This document shows, piece by piece, positions 10,577 to 21,160 of a DNA stretch of 64,000 nt (the stretch's first letter is position 1; each line of letters begins with the position of its first letter). Source of the stretch: Prorocentrum cordatum (Eukaryota; Sar; Dinophyceae; Prorocentrales; Prorocentraceae); assembly GCA_963575745.1 (NCBI GenBank), contig CAUYUJ010003880.1, forward strand, positions 445,882-509,881, written 5' to 3'. A program made the translations under genes and the position numbers. Under the pieces are notes generated by a model, which worked only from the letters and a program-made list of their open reading frames with translations, was not told where the DNA came from and searched no databases.

Positions 10577-10747
10577 GGGATCAGCGAGCGCGCGGCCCCC
10601 CGTGCAGAGCCTGCGAGGCGGGGGCCAGGAGGGCCAGGCGAACGCGAGGCCCGAGGAGGCACGAGACCGCGGGGGATGGGCCCCCCTGCGAAGCTCATTT
10701 GGGCTCGAGGAACATTTGGCCAGCATCATCATCATCTCTGCAGTGAT
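10577..10747 (+). repeat. 3' terminal direct repeat (LTR) of the copia element
   Basis: Partner of 5009-5178. Matching words include GATCAGCGAGCGCGCG, GTGCAGAGCCTGCGAGG, GAGACCGCGGGGGATGG and GCCAGCATCATCATCATCTC. I see no clear polypurine tract immediately before it and cannot assign a target-site duplication. Confidence 0.75.
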
Positions 10748-10958
10748 GTTCAGGCCGTCGCCGGGTTCTCCTGAGGGCTCCTGGGGCCCTGCGGGGGCCG
10801 ACTCGGGACCGTGCGGGGCCGTCTTGGACCCTCCTGGGGCGCTTCAGAGCCAGACTCCCCAGAGGGGCCTGGAGTTGTGTCAGGTCAGTTTTCCAGGAAC
10901 AGAGGGACTGGTTGAACTAGTACAAGTACATTGCACCGTACATGGATGCAGATGTGTC

Positions 10959-10999
<41 letters not shown>

Positions 11000-11734
11000 A
11001 TACACATGTGCACACTGCATCGCCGAGGTTGTTTTACATTCTCGCTCCACAGACTTTGCACAACAGGTTTGGCTTCGAATAGAAATCGCAACAGAGATTG
11101 CAACACAGCTGTTGTTGCACAGCGAGTAGTGCACCACGTAGACTGCAGCACATAGTTGCACAGCTTTGATCACTACGCACGTAGTGTACGTACATGGCTA
11201 GAACAACGTGGTTTGGGGGTACGCGCTGGTTAGCATATCTGCTCAATTTCATGCGCTCAAGCGAACGCCAAAGTTTGAACGCTGCGTTGACGCGAGAACT
11301 CCATTTTGAGCTCCCGCTCAGTCCGATTCAGTCATTGTGATCGTTGCGTAGTTTTGAAGGCTTGTGTGCAAAGTCAGAGCCTCAAATTTGCCATCAACCT
11401 TGGCATAACCAACCGGAGAGCTCCGTTTCTCTCCGCTCTGCTTCTCGGCGCGCCGCTCGCGTTCCCCTCCGGCTCTTATCCTTTGCCCCACTTCTCTATC
11501 CTTAGCCGCTCCCTGCTCCAATTGTCCGTCATTCGCTTGGCCCCGGAGGTGGCCCTCGAGGCTTTGGTTCTGGACCTCCCCGCCTCTCTTTTGCGCCCCC
11601 CCCCCCCTTTGCGCGACTGTCCACGGCGTTGCGCCTCCCGCGAGACATTCGAGAGCCCGGGCGCCCCCTCGAAAAGATCGCGAGAGCCCCGCGAAAAAAT
11701 CTCATGAATCCTTCGCACCGTGCGCTGTCCTCTG
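10748..11734. other. Spacer with a TA microsatellite
   Basis: TA dinucleotides occupy 10962-10996. The rest is mixed sequence with GTTGCAC-like words (11080-11165) and no recognisable gene. Confidence 0.5.
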
Positions 11735-11965
11735 AGGCGCCCCCAGGGCTACTTCGCCCCCGTGAAACACCCCTGGGCGATTCGCGAGGGCTGTTCCCGC
11801 GCGAGACCTCCCCGGGCGATTCGTGCGGGAACTGACCGGCGAAGACCCCCCCGGGCGACTCCACCGCTCGGACCGACACCCCCCCGGGCGAGTCGGCCCG
11901 TCCTGGAACCCCCCCGGGCCATCCAAGACCCCCCGCACCTTCCCGGGCGAGCGGGGGTGGCCACG
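11735..11965. repeat. Imperfect CCCCCGGGCGA array
   Basis: CCCCCGGGCGA or CCCGGGCGA occurs at irregular 25-45-bp spacing about seven times, with GGGCGATTCG-type variants. It accounts for Pro/Arg/Gly-rich open frames on both strands. Confidence 0.75.
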
Positions 11966-14280
11966 GGAAATGCCCCCGCTTATAAGCTCCCCCTTTTTGA
12001 TGGAATTCTGGCGGTGGCGATCCGCGCCGGGGCGGCAGTCGAACCCCCCTAGGCGATCGACCGCGGCAGATCCTTCCCACGTAAAGAAACAAACTAACCA
12101 AACAAATGAAACAACATAACACAGCACACAAAAACATACAAACAACACCAAATACCGTACGGAACATCAACAAACGCAAAAAAAAACACAACAACCACAC
12201 ACACGCACAAATAATGACTAAACTATGGCCCTGGCTTTGCAACCGATCATCCGCCACCATGGTAGTTGGCCAAAATACTCCCAAGACGAGTTTTACCAGC
12301 GTCGGGGCAATAACCTCATTTGGATAACGGACAATCCACTGGTGGTTGTGGCAAGGTTTTATGCCGACGGTGTGGGTAATGGGGACCTGGTATCAATTCC
12401 CAGGACCTTGTGGACTACTCCAATTGAAGACTTCCTCGGACTTGCGGAGACTTCCAGAGACCAGAATAGATGGGTTTCCTTGTTTCCGCCGCATCGTCGA
12501 TGTCGTCTCGGCGAATCCCTCGTGACTCAAATATCTAGATCCCGACGTCGCCGATGCAGCGCCGTTGCATCGGCGATGCGGCGCGATCCTCCGACCCCAT
12601 CTACACCGGCCCCGTTTGGGCGTCCTCCAGACGACCTCCTCTCCTCCTGTTCCCTGCTACAGGCGGTTGCTGAACTAGCTTACGTTCAGTTTCGTATTCA
12701 ACCTGCTTGTCCGGATCATGCTATGATTTGTTCGTTTGTGAATTATCGCGCCGTGGCGAATCACCCCAAAGATGGAGGATTACACACAGTGTTCGCTCTT
12801 CGGTTGGGCGTTCGGGTTCATTCCCTTGCCGCTCGTTTCGCCTAGTCGCCCCCCAGGCCGCAAGGCGAGTACGAGTGATAGCTGTAGCAGTGGTAGTATA
12901 GCAGGTAGTCGGTAGTAGGTGAAAGTTCGGAGGTAGGTAATGGAGGTCGTGGTCGTAGTAGTGTAGTAATTTGAGCATGTTTAGAAGTACGTGTAGAAGT
13001 TGAACTATAAGTTAAAAGCAGGTAGGAGTAGCAAGTCTAGTACTACGTAAGGTGAGCCCACTTGGCCTTCCCGCTCGTTCCCTCTGCACTCGCCATCAAG
13101 CCCCGATGAACCATTATTGGACAAATGATGTTGGAGGAGCAAGAGCGCCGGTTTCAGTCTCTGGGTCCTCCGTGCCGACCGGCTCTTCGATGGCTTCTGG
13201 AGACGGAATTTGGAGATGTCGCGAGCGAGCCCCAAGCAACACAGACGTTGTCCGAGGCTGCGCAAATGGGGCTGGACCATATGGGGTTGGATGGTCGTGC
13301 TGCATTGCCGATGCATCGCCCATGAGGCTCGATTTGGAGCCTGAGTTTCTCCACGTCGACGCTGCAGAATCATCGGCGGTGCTGCTCCATCCTCCGACCC
13401 AGTTTATTCGGACCTCGTTTGGGCGGCACCTGGAGGATCTTCCCTAGATTCTCGACCATGGTGGTGTCAGCATGCTCGGTCCTTGTTCTCGGGGGTTAGT
13501 CAATACGACGCATCCGGTGATGTGGCGGGGACGTCGCGGGACAGTCTGCGGTTTTTCTTACACTTATCGGGGCCTTCGGGTCATTATTGTGACCCGCTTA
13601 CCCGCTCTCTATCATGAAGTTTACTCGCCGAGTCTTCCCAAAGCAGCTGTCTCCTCCAGTTCTCGAATCACGGCTTGCTATGTCGCGCATGCGTTATGAA
13701 GCGTGCGCTGGCGAGTCGTTGTCGTTGTCGTCGCCGCCGCTTCCGTCGTCGTTGCTGTAGTCGTCGCAGTTTGCCCGTAGTGTTGCGTTGCTCCTGCTGC
13801 AAGCCTCGAGGCATGGACGACTCGAACTTGACGGTCAACGTGGAGGTCGAGCCGAGGGTGGCCGAGGCACCACCCACCGCGTCCGTAGACAGGCTAACAG
13901 CGATGTAGGTCACGGCGATGTAGGCTTCGGTAGTTTGGGAAGGCGTGGCTCGCGTGTTTCTGCAATTCGTTGTGTCGTGCTCGCTCGATCCATGCGCAGA
14001 CTGGAAATGTCGGCAAGTGTGGTTCGAAAGTTCCCACAGTTTGCTTCCCAGTACCACCGTTCAGCAATCAACGTGGAGCAACATCGCCGTTAGCCCACTC
14101 TTGGCGCGTCTCTCTGTGGATCGGCCAGATGGGGGGGGCGCTAGCTACGCACGCACACCTGTGCCGGCCTCCTGCTTGCGTCTCCCCTCCTCTCCGGGAA
14201 GCCCAACAGAAACGTCCAGAAGCCTCGATCGTCGTTCCTCGGGAAGGGCCGGGGGGGGGGAAGAGCTGAAGGTAGAATGG
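11966..14280. other. Unassigned stretch with AAC-rich tract and diverged repeats
   Basis: 12080-12220 is A/C-rich (AAC, CAAACAAC). Two segments (about 12590-12650 and 13385-13440) share CCTCCGACCC and TCGTTTGGGCG words and may be old copies of one repeat. A 66-codon frame at 13125-13325 (+), starting MMLEEQERRFQSLG, has a protein-like look but no motif I recognise. 13700-13790 is GTC/GTT-rich. Confidence 0.4.
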
Positions 14281-14282
14281 AG

Positions 14283-14977
14283 GACGCCGCCCCCTCCCCC
14301 TCTTTCTCCTCCTCCTCTTCCTCCTCCTCCTCCTCCTCCTCCTCCTCCTCCTCCCACTCCTCCTCCCCCTCCTCCCGCTCCTTTTCCTCCCCCTCCTCCT
14401 TCTCCTCCTCCTCCTCCTCCTCCTCCTCTTCTTTTTCTCCCTCTTCCTGGACGGCGGAGGCGGCGTGCCTGGGAGGGGCAGGAGGAGGCAGACGGCGGAG
14501 GCAGGCGGAGGCGAGAGGAGGAGGAGGAGGAGGAGGAGGAGGAGGAGGAGGAGGAGGAGGAAGAGCAGCGAGAGGAGGAGGAGGAGGAGGAGGAGGAGGA
14601 GGAGGAGCAGCCAGAGGAGGAGGAGGGGGAGGAGGAGGAGGAGGAGGAGGAGGGAGGAGGAGGAGGAGGAGGAGGAGGAGGAGGAGGAGGAGTGATACTT
14701 CGGGCCGCCTGCCCAGCAGCGGCTGCTGTCGGTGTGGGGCAACATTTCTCGTTGGGCAGTGGCCAAAATGGCTCGTACCCATTTCGGGCGTCCAAAAGGT
14801 CGGAGGCGGACACGGTACCAATATCGCCTCCCTCCCCTCGCTTTTGTCCCTATTGGGCCTCCTTGGAGGCCCTCGTCGCCGCGGCGGCTGTTTTCGAGGA
14901 GGGGGGAGGAGGAGGAGGAGGAGGAGGAGGAGGAGGAGGAGGAGGAGGAGGAGGAGGAGGAGGAGGAGGAGGAGGAG
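14283..14977. repeat. Opposed CTC and GAG arrays
   Basis: A pyrimidine array (CCT/CTC, 14283-14447) is followed about 65 bp later by a purine array (GAG/GGA, 14515-14695), and after 200 bp of ordinary sequence by a purer GAG array (14898-14977). The first two are inverted relative to each other and could pair. All long frames here are poly-Ser/Pro/Arg/Glu/Gly artefacts. Confidence 0.95.
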
Positions 14978-15116
14978 GGCGACGACAGCGTGAGGGAGAC
15001 GCGCTCCGCGGCTGGTTGCGTGACTCGAGGAGCGGCCCGGGATGGGTCTTCCAGACGGTGTCCGCGGGGGCCCGTTTTGGCCGGATCCAGGTCGGGAGTT
15101 GGAGGAGGAGGATGAG

Positions 15117-16045
15117 GAGTGCAAACCCAAGGCTCATCTACGATGTTGTTTCCTTCCAAGCTCCCTCTTCAGAGGCTGCTACATCGATTCATTCCCACTG
15201 AAAGAAGTCTTCCGTCGAGAGAAGGCCGCTTGAAGTCCCGCTCGTCTGCCGAAGCAGTATTCTCGGGACTCCAACGCCACGAATCAACGTGACTGTTGCG
15301 TCTTGACGATCCTGAATCGTGCCAGAACATTATTCGTCGGACCTCCACACCGCGAACCAACGTAAGTGTTGCGTCCCGACAATCCTGAATCGTTCCAAAA
15401 TCTATTTCTGGTACGTTGACCGTGGGAATCCGTGAAACTCCTGCAAACGATTCAATCGAATGTGCGCGGCGTTCGGGCGAGAGATAAATGTTGAACACCA
15501 GCCGCCCACAATCCGTGAACTCTCTAGCACATGTTTAAGGCGATTGTGCGCGGCGCTCGGGCGAGAGCCACATTTTGAAAACGATCCGCCCTCCATCCGT
15601 GAAGCCCTTGCAACGTTTGCAAATGAATGTGCTCTGCTCTCAGGCGAGAGCCACCTATTGAGAACCACCCACCTTTCATCCGTGAAACACTTGCGACTGT
15701 TTGAGACGAGTGCGCGCGGCGCTAAGGCAAAAGCCACAGTTCGGGCACGACCCGCCCTCCATCCGTGATACTCTTGCAACTTTCTGGAACGAATGTTCGC
15801 GGCGCTGCGGCGAGAGCCACATTCTCAAGACCACCTGCCCTCCATCCTTGAAGCTCTCGCACCTTTGAAGCAGAAAAGCAAATGTGCGCGGCGCCAAGGC
15901 GAGAGCCACATGTTGAAAGCCAGCAGTACTCCATCTGTGAAAATGATGTCACATTCTACGTTGCACGATCAGAAGCGGTAAGGGAATCACAGGCGAAACG
16001 CTTGTCCCGACCGACCTCGGGGTGCGACAGGGAGGAGTCGTTCAT
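15117..16045 (+). repeat. Complex dispersed repeat with six 83-bp tandem units, copy 1
   Basis: After a leader (CCAAGCTCCCTCTTCA at about 15157) and irregular units, six units start at 15461, 15545, 15628, 15711, 15794 and 15883, each opening TGTGCGCGGCGCT and containing GGCGAGAGCCACATTTTGAA, CCGCCCTCCATCCGTGAA and CTCTTGCAA. Spacing is 83-84 bp except the last (89). Leader, array and trailer (GGCGAAA..., TGCGACAGGGAG) recur in the same order at 41850-42640, so this is a dispersed element and not a purely local array. Confidence 0.9.
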
Positions 16046-17330
16046 AAGGAACAGGATTGGAGGAGGAGGAGGAGGAGGAGGAGGACGACGACGACGAGGG
16101 GGAGCTGGGCCAGCTCGGAGGCAGCTTCCTGGCAACAGTGCCGCTGGCGGTGCGAGGTGTGTTGGGAGCGAGCGAGCGGGCGCGCTCGGAGTGACTTCCC
16201 TGAGTTCTGGTCGTTGCAATTTTGTAACACCGAGCGTTTTCGCCCGGTTTTGGGCTCCGGGGCCGTGTCGGTCCCTCGCTCGGCTCTGTCGGGTCCTGGT
16301 CCGTCCCTCGTTTTTTTCGGCCCTTCTTCGGGCCCCTCGCTCGTCGTTTCGGCGCCACGGGCAGGAGTGTTCGGCAGACGATCACCCGCGCGCAAATCAA
16401 AAGAAAAAAACCCAACGTATCGCCCCCCAGCAATTCGCGCCCAAGGGCACCTGCGCACCCGTAGTGGCGGGCACTCAGGCAGTACGTCAGAGACTGCAGA
16501 CGTGTGCAAACCCAGTTCGGCCAAGCACAGGCCGCCTCGATTTATCGAGTCGTTGGAGGTCTGGATCGGCGACGGCGCCGGCGGCCGCTGTGGCAGCGAC
16601 GGCGCCAGCGGCATCGGCGGCGATGGCGCCGGCGGCGGCTGCGGCGCTGGCGGCGGCGCTGGCGGCGGCAGCGGCAGCGGCGACGGCGGAGGCGGCGTCG
16701 GACCGCCGCCTCGGCGGCGGCGGCGGCGGCGGCCGGGCCTCCCCGCAGGTCGGCGAGGGCCTGGCGCCGCAGGTGCAGCGCTTCATGGCGCAGGACGGGG
16801 GCGCGATCCTGCAGGCCCTCGGCCCGCCCTGCAGATCGGGCGGCGGCGCCCCCTCGGGCCTCGGGCGGGTGCCGCGGGGTCGCCTTCTGCGTCCCCGAGA
16901 GCCTGGCGTCTCCTCCTTTGCTTCTCGAGCAGGGCGGTTTCGCCTCCGCCTAGGGCGCCACAGGACCCTCACAGCTCGAACTCCGCTCGAAGCGTGGCGC
17001 CGAAAGACGGGGTCCAGGGCTCTGGGGGTGATGTTTTACGACGTTGCATGTTTTTCGCCACGTCGGATCTCAGGAGTCTTCGCCTTCGGTCGTCGTCTTC
17101 GCCCCATCGTCGTCGCACGGCGTCAAGCAGTGGCAAAGCGTCTCGGCTTGCCTACGTATGGGCCCACCAAAGAACCTTTGGTGGTTTGCACGACATGTTC
17201 TTAGAGCATCCGTAAGGTCTTCGCCCCAATGCCGCCAGCCCCCCTCTCCTAGAACGGGACTTGCCCGAGCTGCGTTGGGATGTCTGGACGCTGACGTGAA
17301 GCAATGTCCGGACTTACGCGAGGGCCAATC
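16046..17330. other. GC-rich stretch with GGC/GCC array, no gene called
   Basis: GAG and GAC repeats at 16056-16100 and a dense GGCGGC array at 16570-16735. Long open frames on both strands (Ala/Gly/Arg-rich) derive from this composition. No motif recognised. Confidence 0.5.
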
Positions 17331-17792
17331 TTAATTTACAAGGGTTTATGGCTTTGGGCTGCGCGAGTATTACGTAATGTACTATGGTGTATGGCTTCGG
17401 GGACGCGAATATGGTGTAATTTACAAGGGGTTGTGGCCTCGGGGACGCAAAGTTTGCGTAAGCGGGCGCAGCAATTGCTTAATTTACAAGGGTTCATGGC
17501 CTCGGGGACGCGAATATCGTGTAATTTGCGAGGGTGTGTGGCCTCGGGGACGCAATCATTGTGTAATTTACGAGGCTTTATGGCCCTGGGGACGCGAACG
17601 TGGTATAATGTTTAAAGGTTTACGGTTTCGGGGGCGCGAATCTTATGCAATCTACGTGGGTTGACGGTCTCGGGTGCGCAAACATTATAATTCATTCGTT
17701 TATGGTTAATGTTGAAGGGTTTGTGGCCTCGGGGGCGCGAACATGGCGTAATTTACTAGGCATTATGGCCTCGGGGACGCGAATATCATGTA
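17331..17792 (+). repeat. 42-bp minisatellite, about ten units
   Basis: Units start with TAATTTAC at 17332, 17375, 17417, 17480, 17522, 17564, 17606, 17648, 17688 and 17749 and share GGCCTCGGGGACGCGAAT. Period is 42 bp, with two extra insertions of about 20 bp, half a unit. Because 42 is a multiple of three, a 14-residue peptide repeat (LQGFMASGTRI-like) stays open; I treat that frame as a by-product. Confidence 0.92.
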
Positions 17793-18167
17793 TGTTGACC
17801 TGTCCCACGCCCCCCCCGGGAATTCAGCCAACGCGATCTGGGGGGTGGGCAAAAACTGGTTTTGGGCTCCTCCCCCTTGCGCGTTCAGCAACAATTCACA
17901 GTACAGGAGCAGAAAACAGGACTGTAACCTTGGAAACTGAAAGCTGCAACTGGAACGCGGAGCTGCAAGCCTAACCCTCGCAGCCTGGTGGCCCCGCAAG
18001 GGGGCCGGTGGATTTCTGGCTGAGACTGTCGTGTTTCAACATAGCGGCTGTTGTTGTTCTGAAGTAATCTAAGGGTTCTCAGAACATTTCGCGGTGGGCC
18101 TAGAGGAATGCCTGGACGGTCGGCCCCTGCTCAACGGCACGGGCGGCCCCGGCGAAGACGTTGAGGC
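17793..18167. other. Spacer, no gene seen
   Basis: Mixed sequence with CCCCCCCCGGGAATT near its start and no recognisable feature. Confidence 0.5.
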
Positions 18168-18482
18168 AGTCGGGCGTGTCCCTCTACGGGAAGAAGACTC
18201 CCAAATAGCCAACAATACTCTGGGGACGATTTTTCGATCATTGCTTGACAATTTTGACGGATTTCTTTTGCATATCACCGAGCGCGTTCCACTATTCGCA
18301 AAGTGCCTACTCGCAAACGCCCGAGACATAGTTTGTTGCCTCGACTTCATGTATCGTGCATCCCCCCGCGGCGGATCTAGGCCATTTGCGAGCAGTGATT
18401 TTGCGAGTCGTGTAGCGTGCTTGTCTGGCATATGTTTAATGTTTCGTCCAAGACCCGCCTGTAGGAGGACGTGCCCGACCTA
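18168..18482. mobile_element. Non-autonomous inverted-repeat element (MITE-like), copy 2
   Basis: The left terminus AGTCGGGCGTGTCCCTCTAC and right terminus TGTAGGAGGACGTGCCCGAC are imperfect inverted repeats of the same family as 1726-1893. The core is about 270 bp, with no gene. Confidence 0.65.
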
Positions 18483-18491
18483 GCGTTAAGG

Positions 18492-18583
18492 CGGGCGTGT
18501 CCATCTACAGGAGGAATGTTCAAAAACAAACAAAAAATAGTCCTTCAAAATCCGCCTGTAGGAGGACGTGCCCGACCTAGCGC
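18492..18583. mobile_element. Minimal inverted-repeat element (MITE-like), copy 3
   Basis: Only about 90 bp long: GGCGGGCGTGTCCATCTACA at the left, an A-rich core, and TGTAGGAGGACGTGCCCGAC at the right. It nearly abuts copy 2, so the two facing termini at 18460-18512 themselves form a compact inverted repeat. Confidence 0.7.
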
Positions 18584-18737
18584 TGGGGCGACGGGGGCCG
18601 CGGCGGCCATATGGCGGAGTGGCCCGCGCGGGGGGGGGGGGGCGACGCCGCGCCGGGGGGCTGCTCGGGCCAGGGGCTGCGCGCGGGCCCACCAGGACAG
18701 GTCGAGTCGGAGGTTGATAGACCTCCAACCCTGACAC

Positions 18738-18890
18738 GTCGATCAGTGAATTGGCCGTTTGCGGTTCGCGGCAGGGCGTCGCGGCCGTCATCTTTGCGGG
18801 TCCAGGTCCGTTGGTTTCGGCCCCAGGCCGTTTTCATTAACCGAGTGCCCCCGATGATAAAGGATACCCCCCTTCTGTCCCCCCTGAATA
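18738..18890 (+). repeat. Dispersed repeat, copy 2 (related to 1558-1725)
   Basis: It begins GACACGTCGAT and ends near GATAAAGGATACC, collinear with 1558-1725 by shared words. It lies about 150 bp from MITE-like copy 3. Confidence 0.6.
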
Positions 18891-18948
18891 TTTGCTTATC
18901 CCGTGTCAATATGATGTAATTGTGGAGAGGGCGCGGAGGCCGAATCTG

Positions 18949-19411
18949 ATAATCCCCGGGGGAAGTTGCGAATCGAAGTTGGAATCATCTTATGTTGACT
19001 AGCAACAGCATCAAAAACGCTGAGCATGGCAATGGTGGTCTCACCATTTCAGCTTCCGCAATCACGAGCGTGTAGCAGGGTTATGGGGTTCTCCACATTT
19101 CTGTTTTTCGAAGTCACGATCATGGGTGCCGAGCCTGCATGGACGAGTGGTTCGAGGTCGTGCGCAAGAGAGGTTTCTTGGCCAGGAGCGCCAAGGACTT
19201 CTCTTGCGCAGGCAAGTTGTAGCCACGATACTCGGGATCTCTCGAGTCAGTCATGTGCCAAGATCTACAAGGTTAGTCTACACGAGCGCTCAGGATCATC
19301 ATCATTATCATCTGCATCATCCACATCATCATCATCCTCATCATCGTCGCCTGGAAAATCGCTGATTATCCCCGCCTGACCCCCGTACTTTATTATCCCC
19401 AGGGGATTATC
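18949..19411. mobile_element. Possible short element bounded by GATAATCCCC / GGGGATTATC
   Basis: A 10-bp perfect inverted repeat bounds 463 bp that lack a gene; the interior has a CAT/ATC-rich stretch at 19280-19360. The termini are short, so this may be coincidence. Confidence 0.3.
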
Positions 19412-19554
19412 ATCGGGAGCACAAGGCTACATGGAGGCTTATTGCGCATGGATTAAGGGGGCGTGGATTAGCGACGTCGCGTTTTCATGGGGACTTGCGG
19501 ATTGCCGCCGCCGAGCGAGGCTGCACTGGCCGCACTTTGGGAGGGTGCCTCCCC

Positions 19555-19595
19555 GGATCCACGGATTTGGCGACCGCGCGCCAAATCCGTGGATC
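19555..19595. repeat. Perfect inverted repeat, 17-bp arms, 6-bp loop
   Basis: GATCCACGGATTTGGCG and its reverse complement are separated by ACCGCG. It could form a stable stem-loop. No adjacent gene suggests a terminator role. Confidence 0.85.
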
Positions 19596-19861
19596 GCTAA
19601 TCCATGTTTGCGCGCCCCCGACACCAAGACAGGTCGAGCGTCATGGAACGAGAACACGACGCAAGCATACACATCTGTCGTTGCAAGTGGGTGTTTTTGG
19701 AATCCCAGACTCCGGTTCGCCTTGAAGCGCCCCCCTGCTTCAGCGATCGAGTGGCTTCCCCTCTTCCCTCCTCTTCAGGGGGCGGGCGGAGATCCAATCT
19801 TCTTCCAACGCCTTTTTACGTATATTTCTACCCACTTCTTCCGACCGATGGGTAAACTTTT

Positions 19862-19992
19862 GGCGATCCGCGCGGGTTTCTCAGATCCGCGTTGGGCCAC
19901 CCCCGGCTGCTCCTCTGGCGCCGCCCCTGGCGCGCTCTGCTCGCCAGGGAGGGGGACCAAACGCAGATCCGCGAAATTCGCGCGGAGTTCCA
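19862..19992. repeat. Foldback element of the 35.1-kb family, diverged
   Basis: The left arm (about 19862-19908, CCGCGCGGGTTTCTCAGATC) and right arm (about 19944-19992, with CCAGGGAGGGGGACC and TTCGCGCGGAGTTCC) are imperfect reverse complements and share words with the palindrome at 35136-35275. Confidence 0.6.
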
Positions 19993-20215
19993 AAGGTTTC
20001 TGCTTATGCCGTGATGCTTCTTCTATGTCAGCTCGCGCGAGGAAGGCGTGATGGTTTTACTTCGGGAGTGCTCTGATGGTACGACGGATTTCTCTGTGGC
20101 AGCTGAAAGATTGCAGCGCAAGCCGTTGGATCTGCGACGACCTCATGCATGCGACGAGCCGCTACAAGAGAACGCGTGACGTGTGCAACACAATTGCGAT
20201 GCGCAATGCGCGGAA
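19993..20215. other. Short spacer
   Basis: Mixed sequence with no recognised feature. Confidence 0.5.
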
Positions 20216-21027
20216 GGGTGATGGGGGAGAGGGATGGGGAGGACTGATGAAGACGAATGAACAGGGTGACGGTGGTGAGGATCAGGATGCAGCGGATCGT
20301 CGTGTGGCTAAGTGTGGTATTTGTGATGGTGATGGTGGTGATGATGATGGTGGTATGATCTTGGAGGATGAAGAGGATGACAATCCCTAATGATTTGCCC
20401 CCGAGGATGATGACCTTTGCCGAGAAGGAGTACGACGACGATGCCGATGACGATGGTGATGATGATGTTGATTATGATGTTGATCACGACGCCGATGGTT
20501 TTGATGACGACGGCGATGGCGAAAAGTACGATGACCATGCTCATGATCATGATGAGGATGCTGATGATGTTGATGTTGCTGGTGGTAAAGATGATGCGGT
20601 AATGATGGTATGGGTGTGATGATGCTTAGGACGGTGGCGATGATTATGCTGTTACTGGCAAGTGTGATGATGATGCTGATGAGTATCATGATGATGGTGG
20701 TGTTCATAGTGTTGATAATGATGATGCTGATGCTACTGATGCCAATAATGATGATCATCATGCTGATGATGGTGTTGTTGCTGCTGAGGTTCATGGAGGC
20801 GATGCTGATGACGATGATGATAATCAATGTTATGTTGTTTGTGATGGTGTTGGTTGTGGTAATGACGGTGATGATGATGAGGATGATGATGGTGACGATA
20901 GTAATGATGATGTTGATGATGGATATCATGATTATGATGATGTTGATGATGCTGTTGATGATGATGACGATGATGATGATGATGGCGGCGATGCTGGTGA
21001 TGGTGATGATGTTGCTGATGATGATAC

Positions 21028-21090
<63 letters not shown>

Positions 21091-21160
21091 GTATGCATGG
21101 ATCTGAGGAAGGGGAGGACGACGACGGACGATGATGATGACGATTTTGCGATTGCAGATA
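20216..21160 (+). repeat. GAT trinucleotide array of about 0.9 kb
   Basis: Imperfect GAT with GTT, GCT and GAC variants, purest at 21020-21090. It yields poly-Met/Asp and poly-His/Ile frames on the two strands. Confidence 0.95.

Noticed and set aside
14761-14774. AGCCATTTTGGC on the minus strand, resembling the centre of the spliced leader
   Set aside because: Only 12 nt match, and neither TCCGT before nor TCAAG after is present; it sits in sequence without a gene.
17304-17615. ORF with a 14-residue peptide repeat
   Set aside because: The frame is a by-product of the 42-bp minisatellite; no start context, leader or non-repeat domain supports it.
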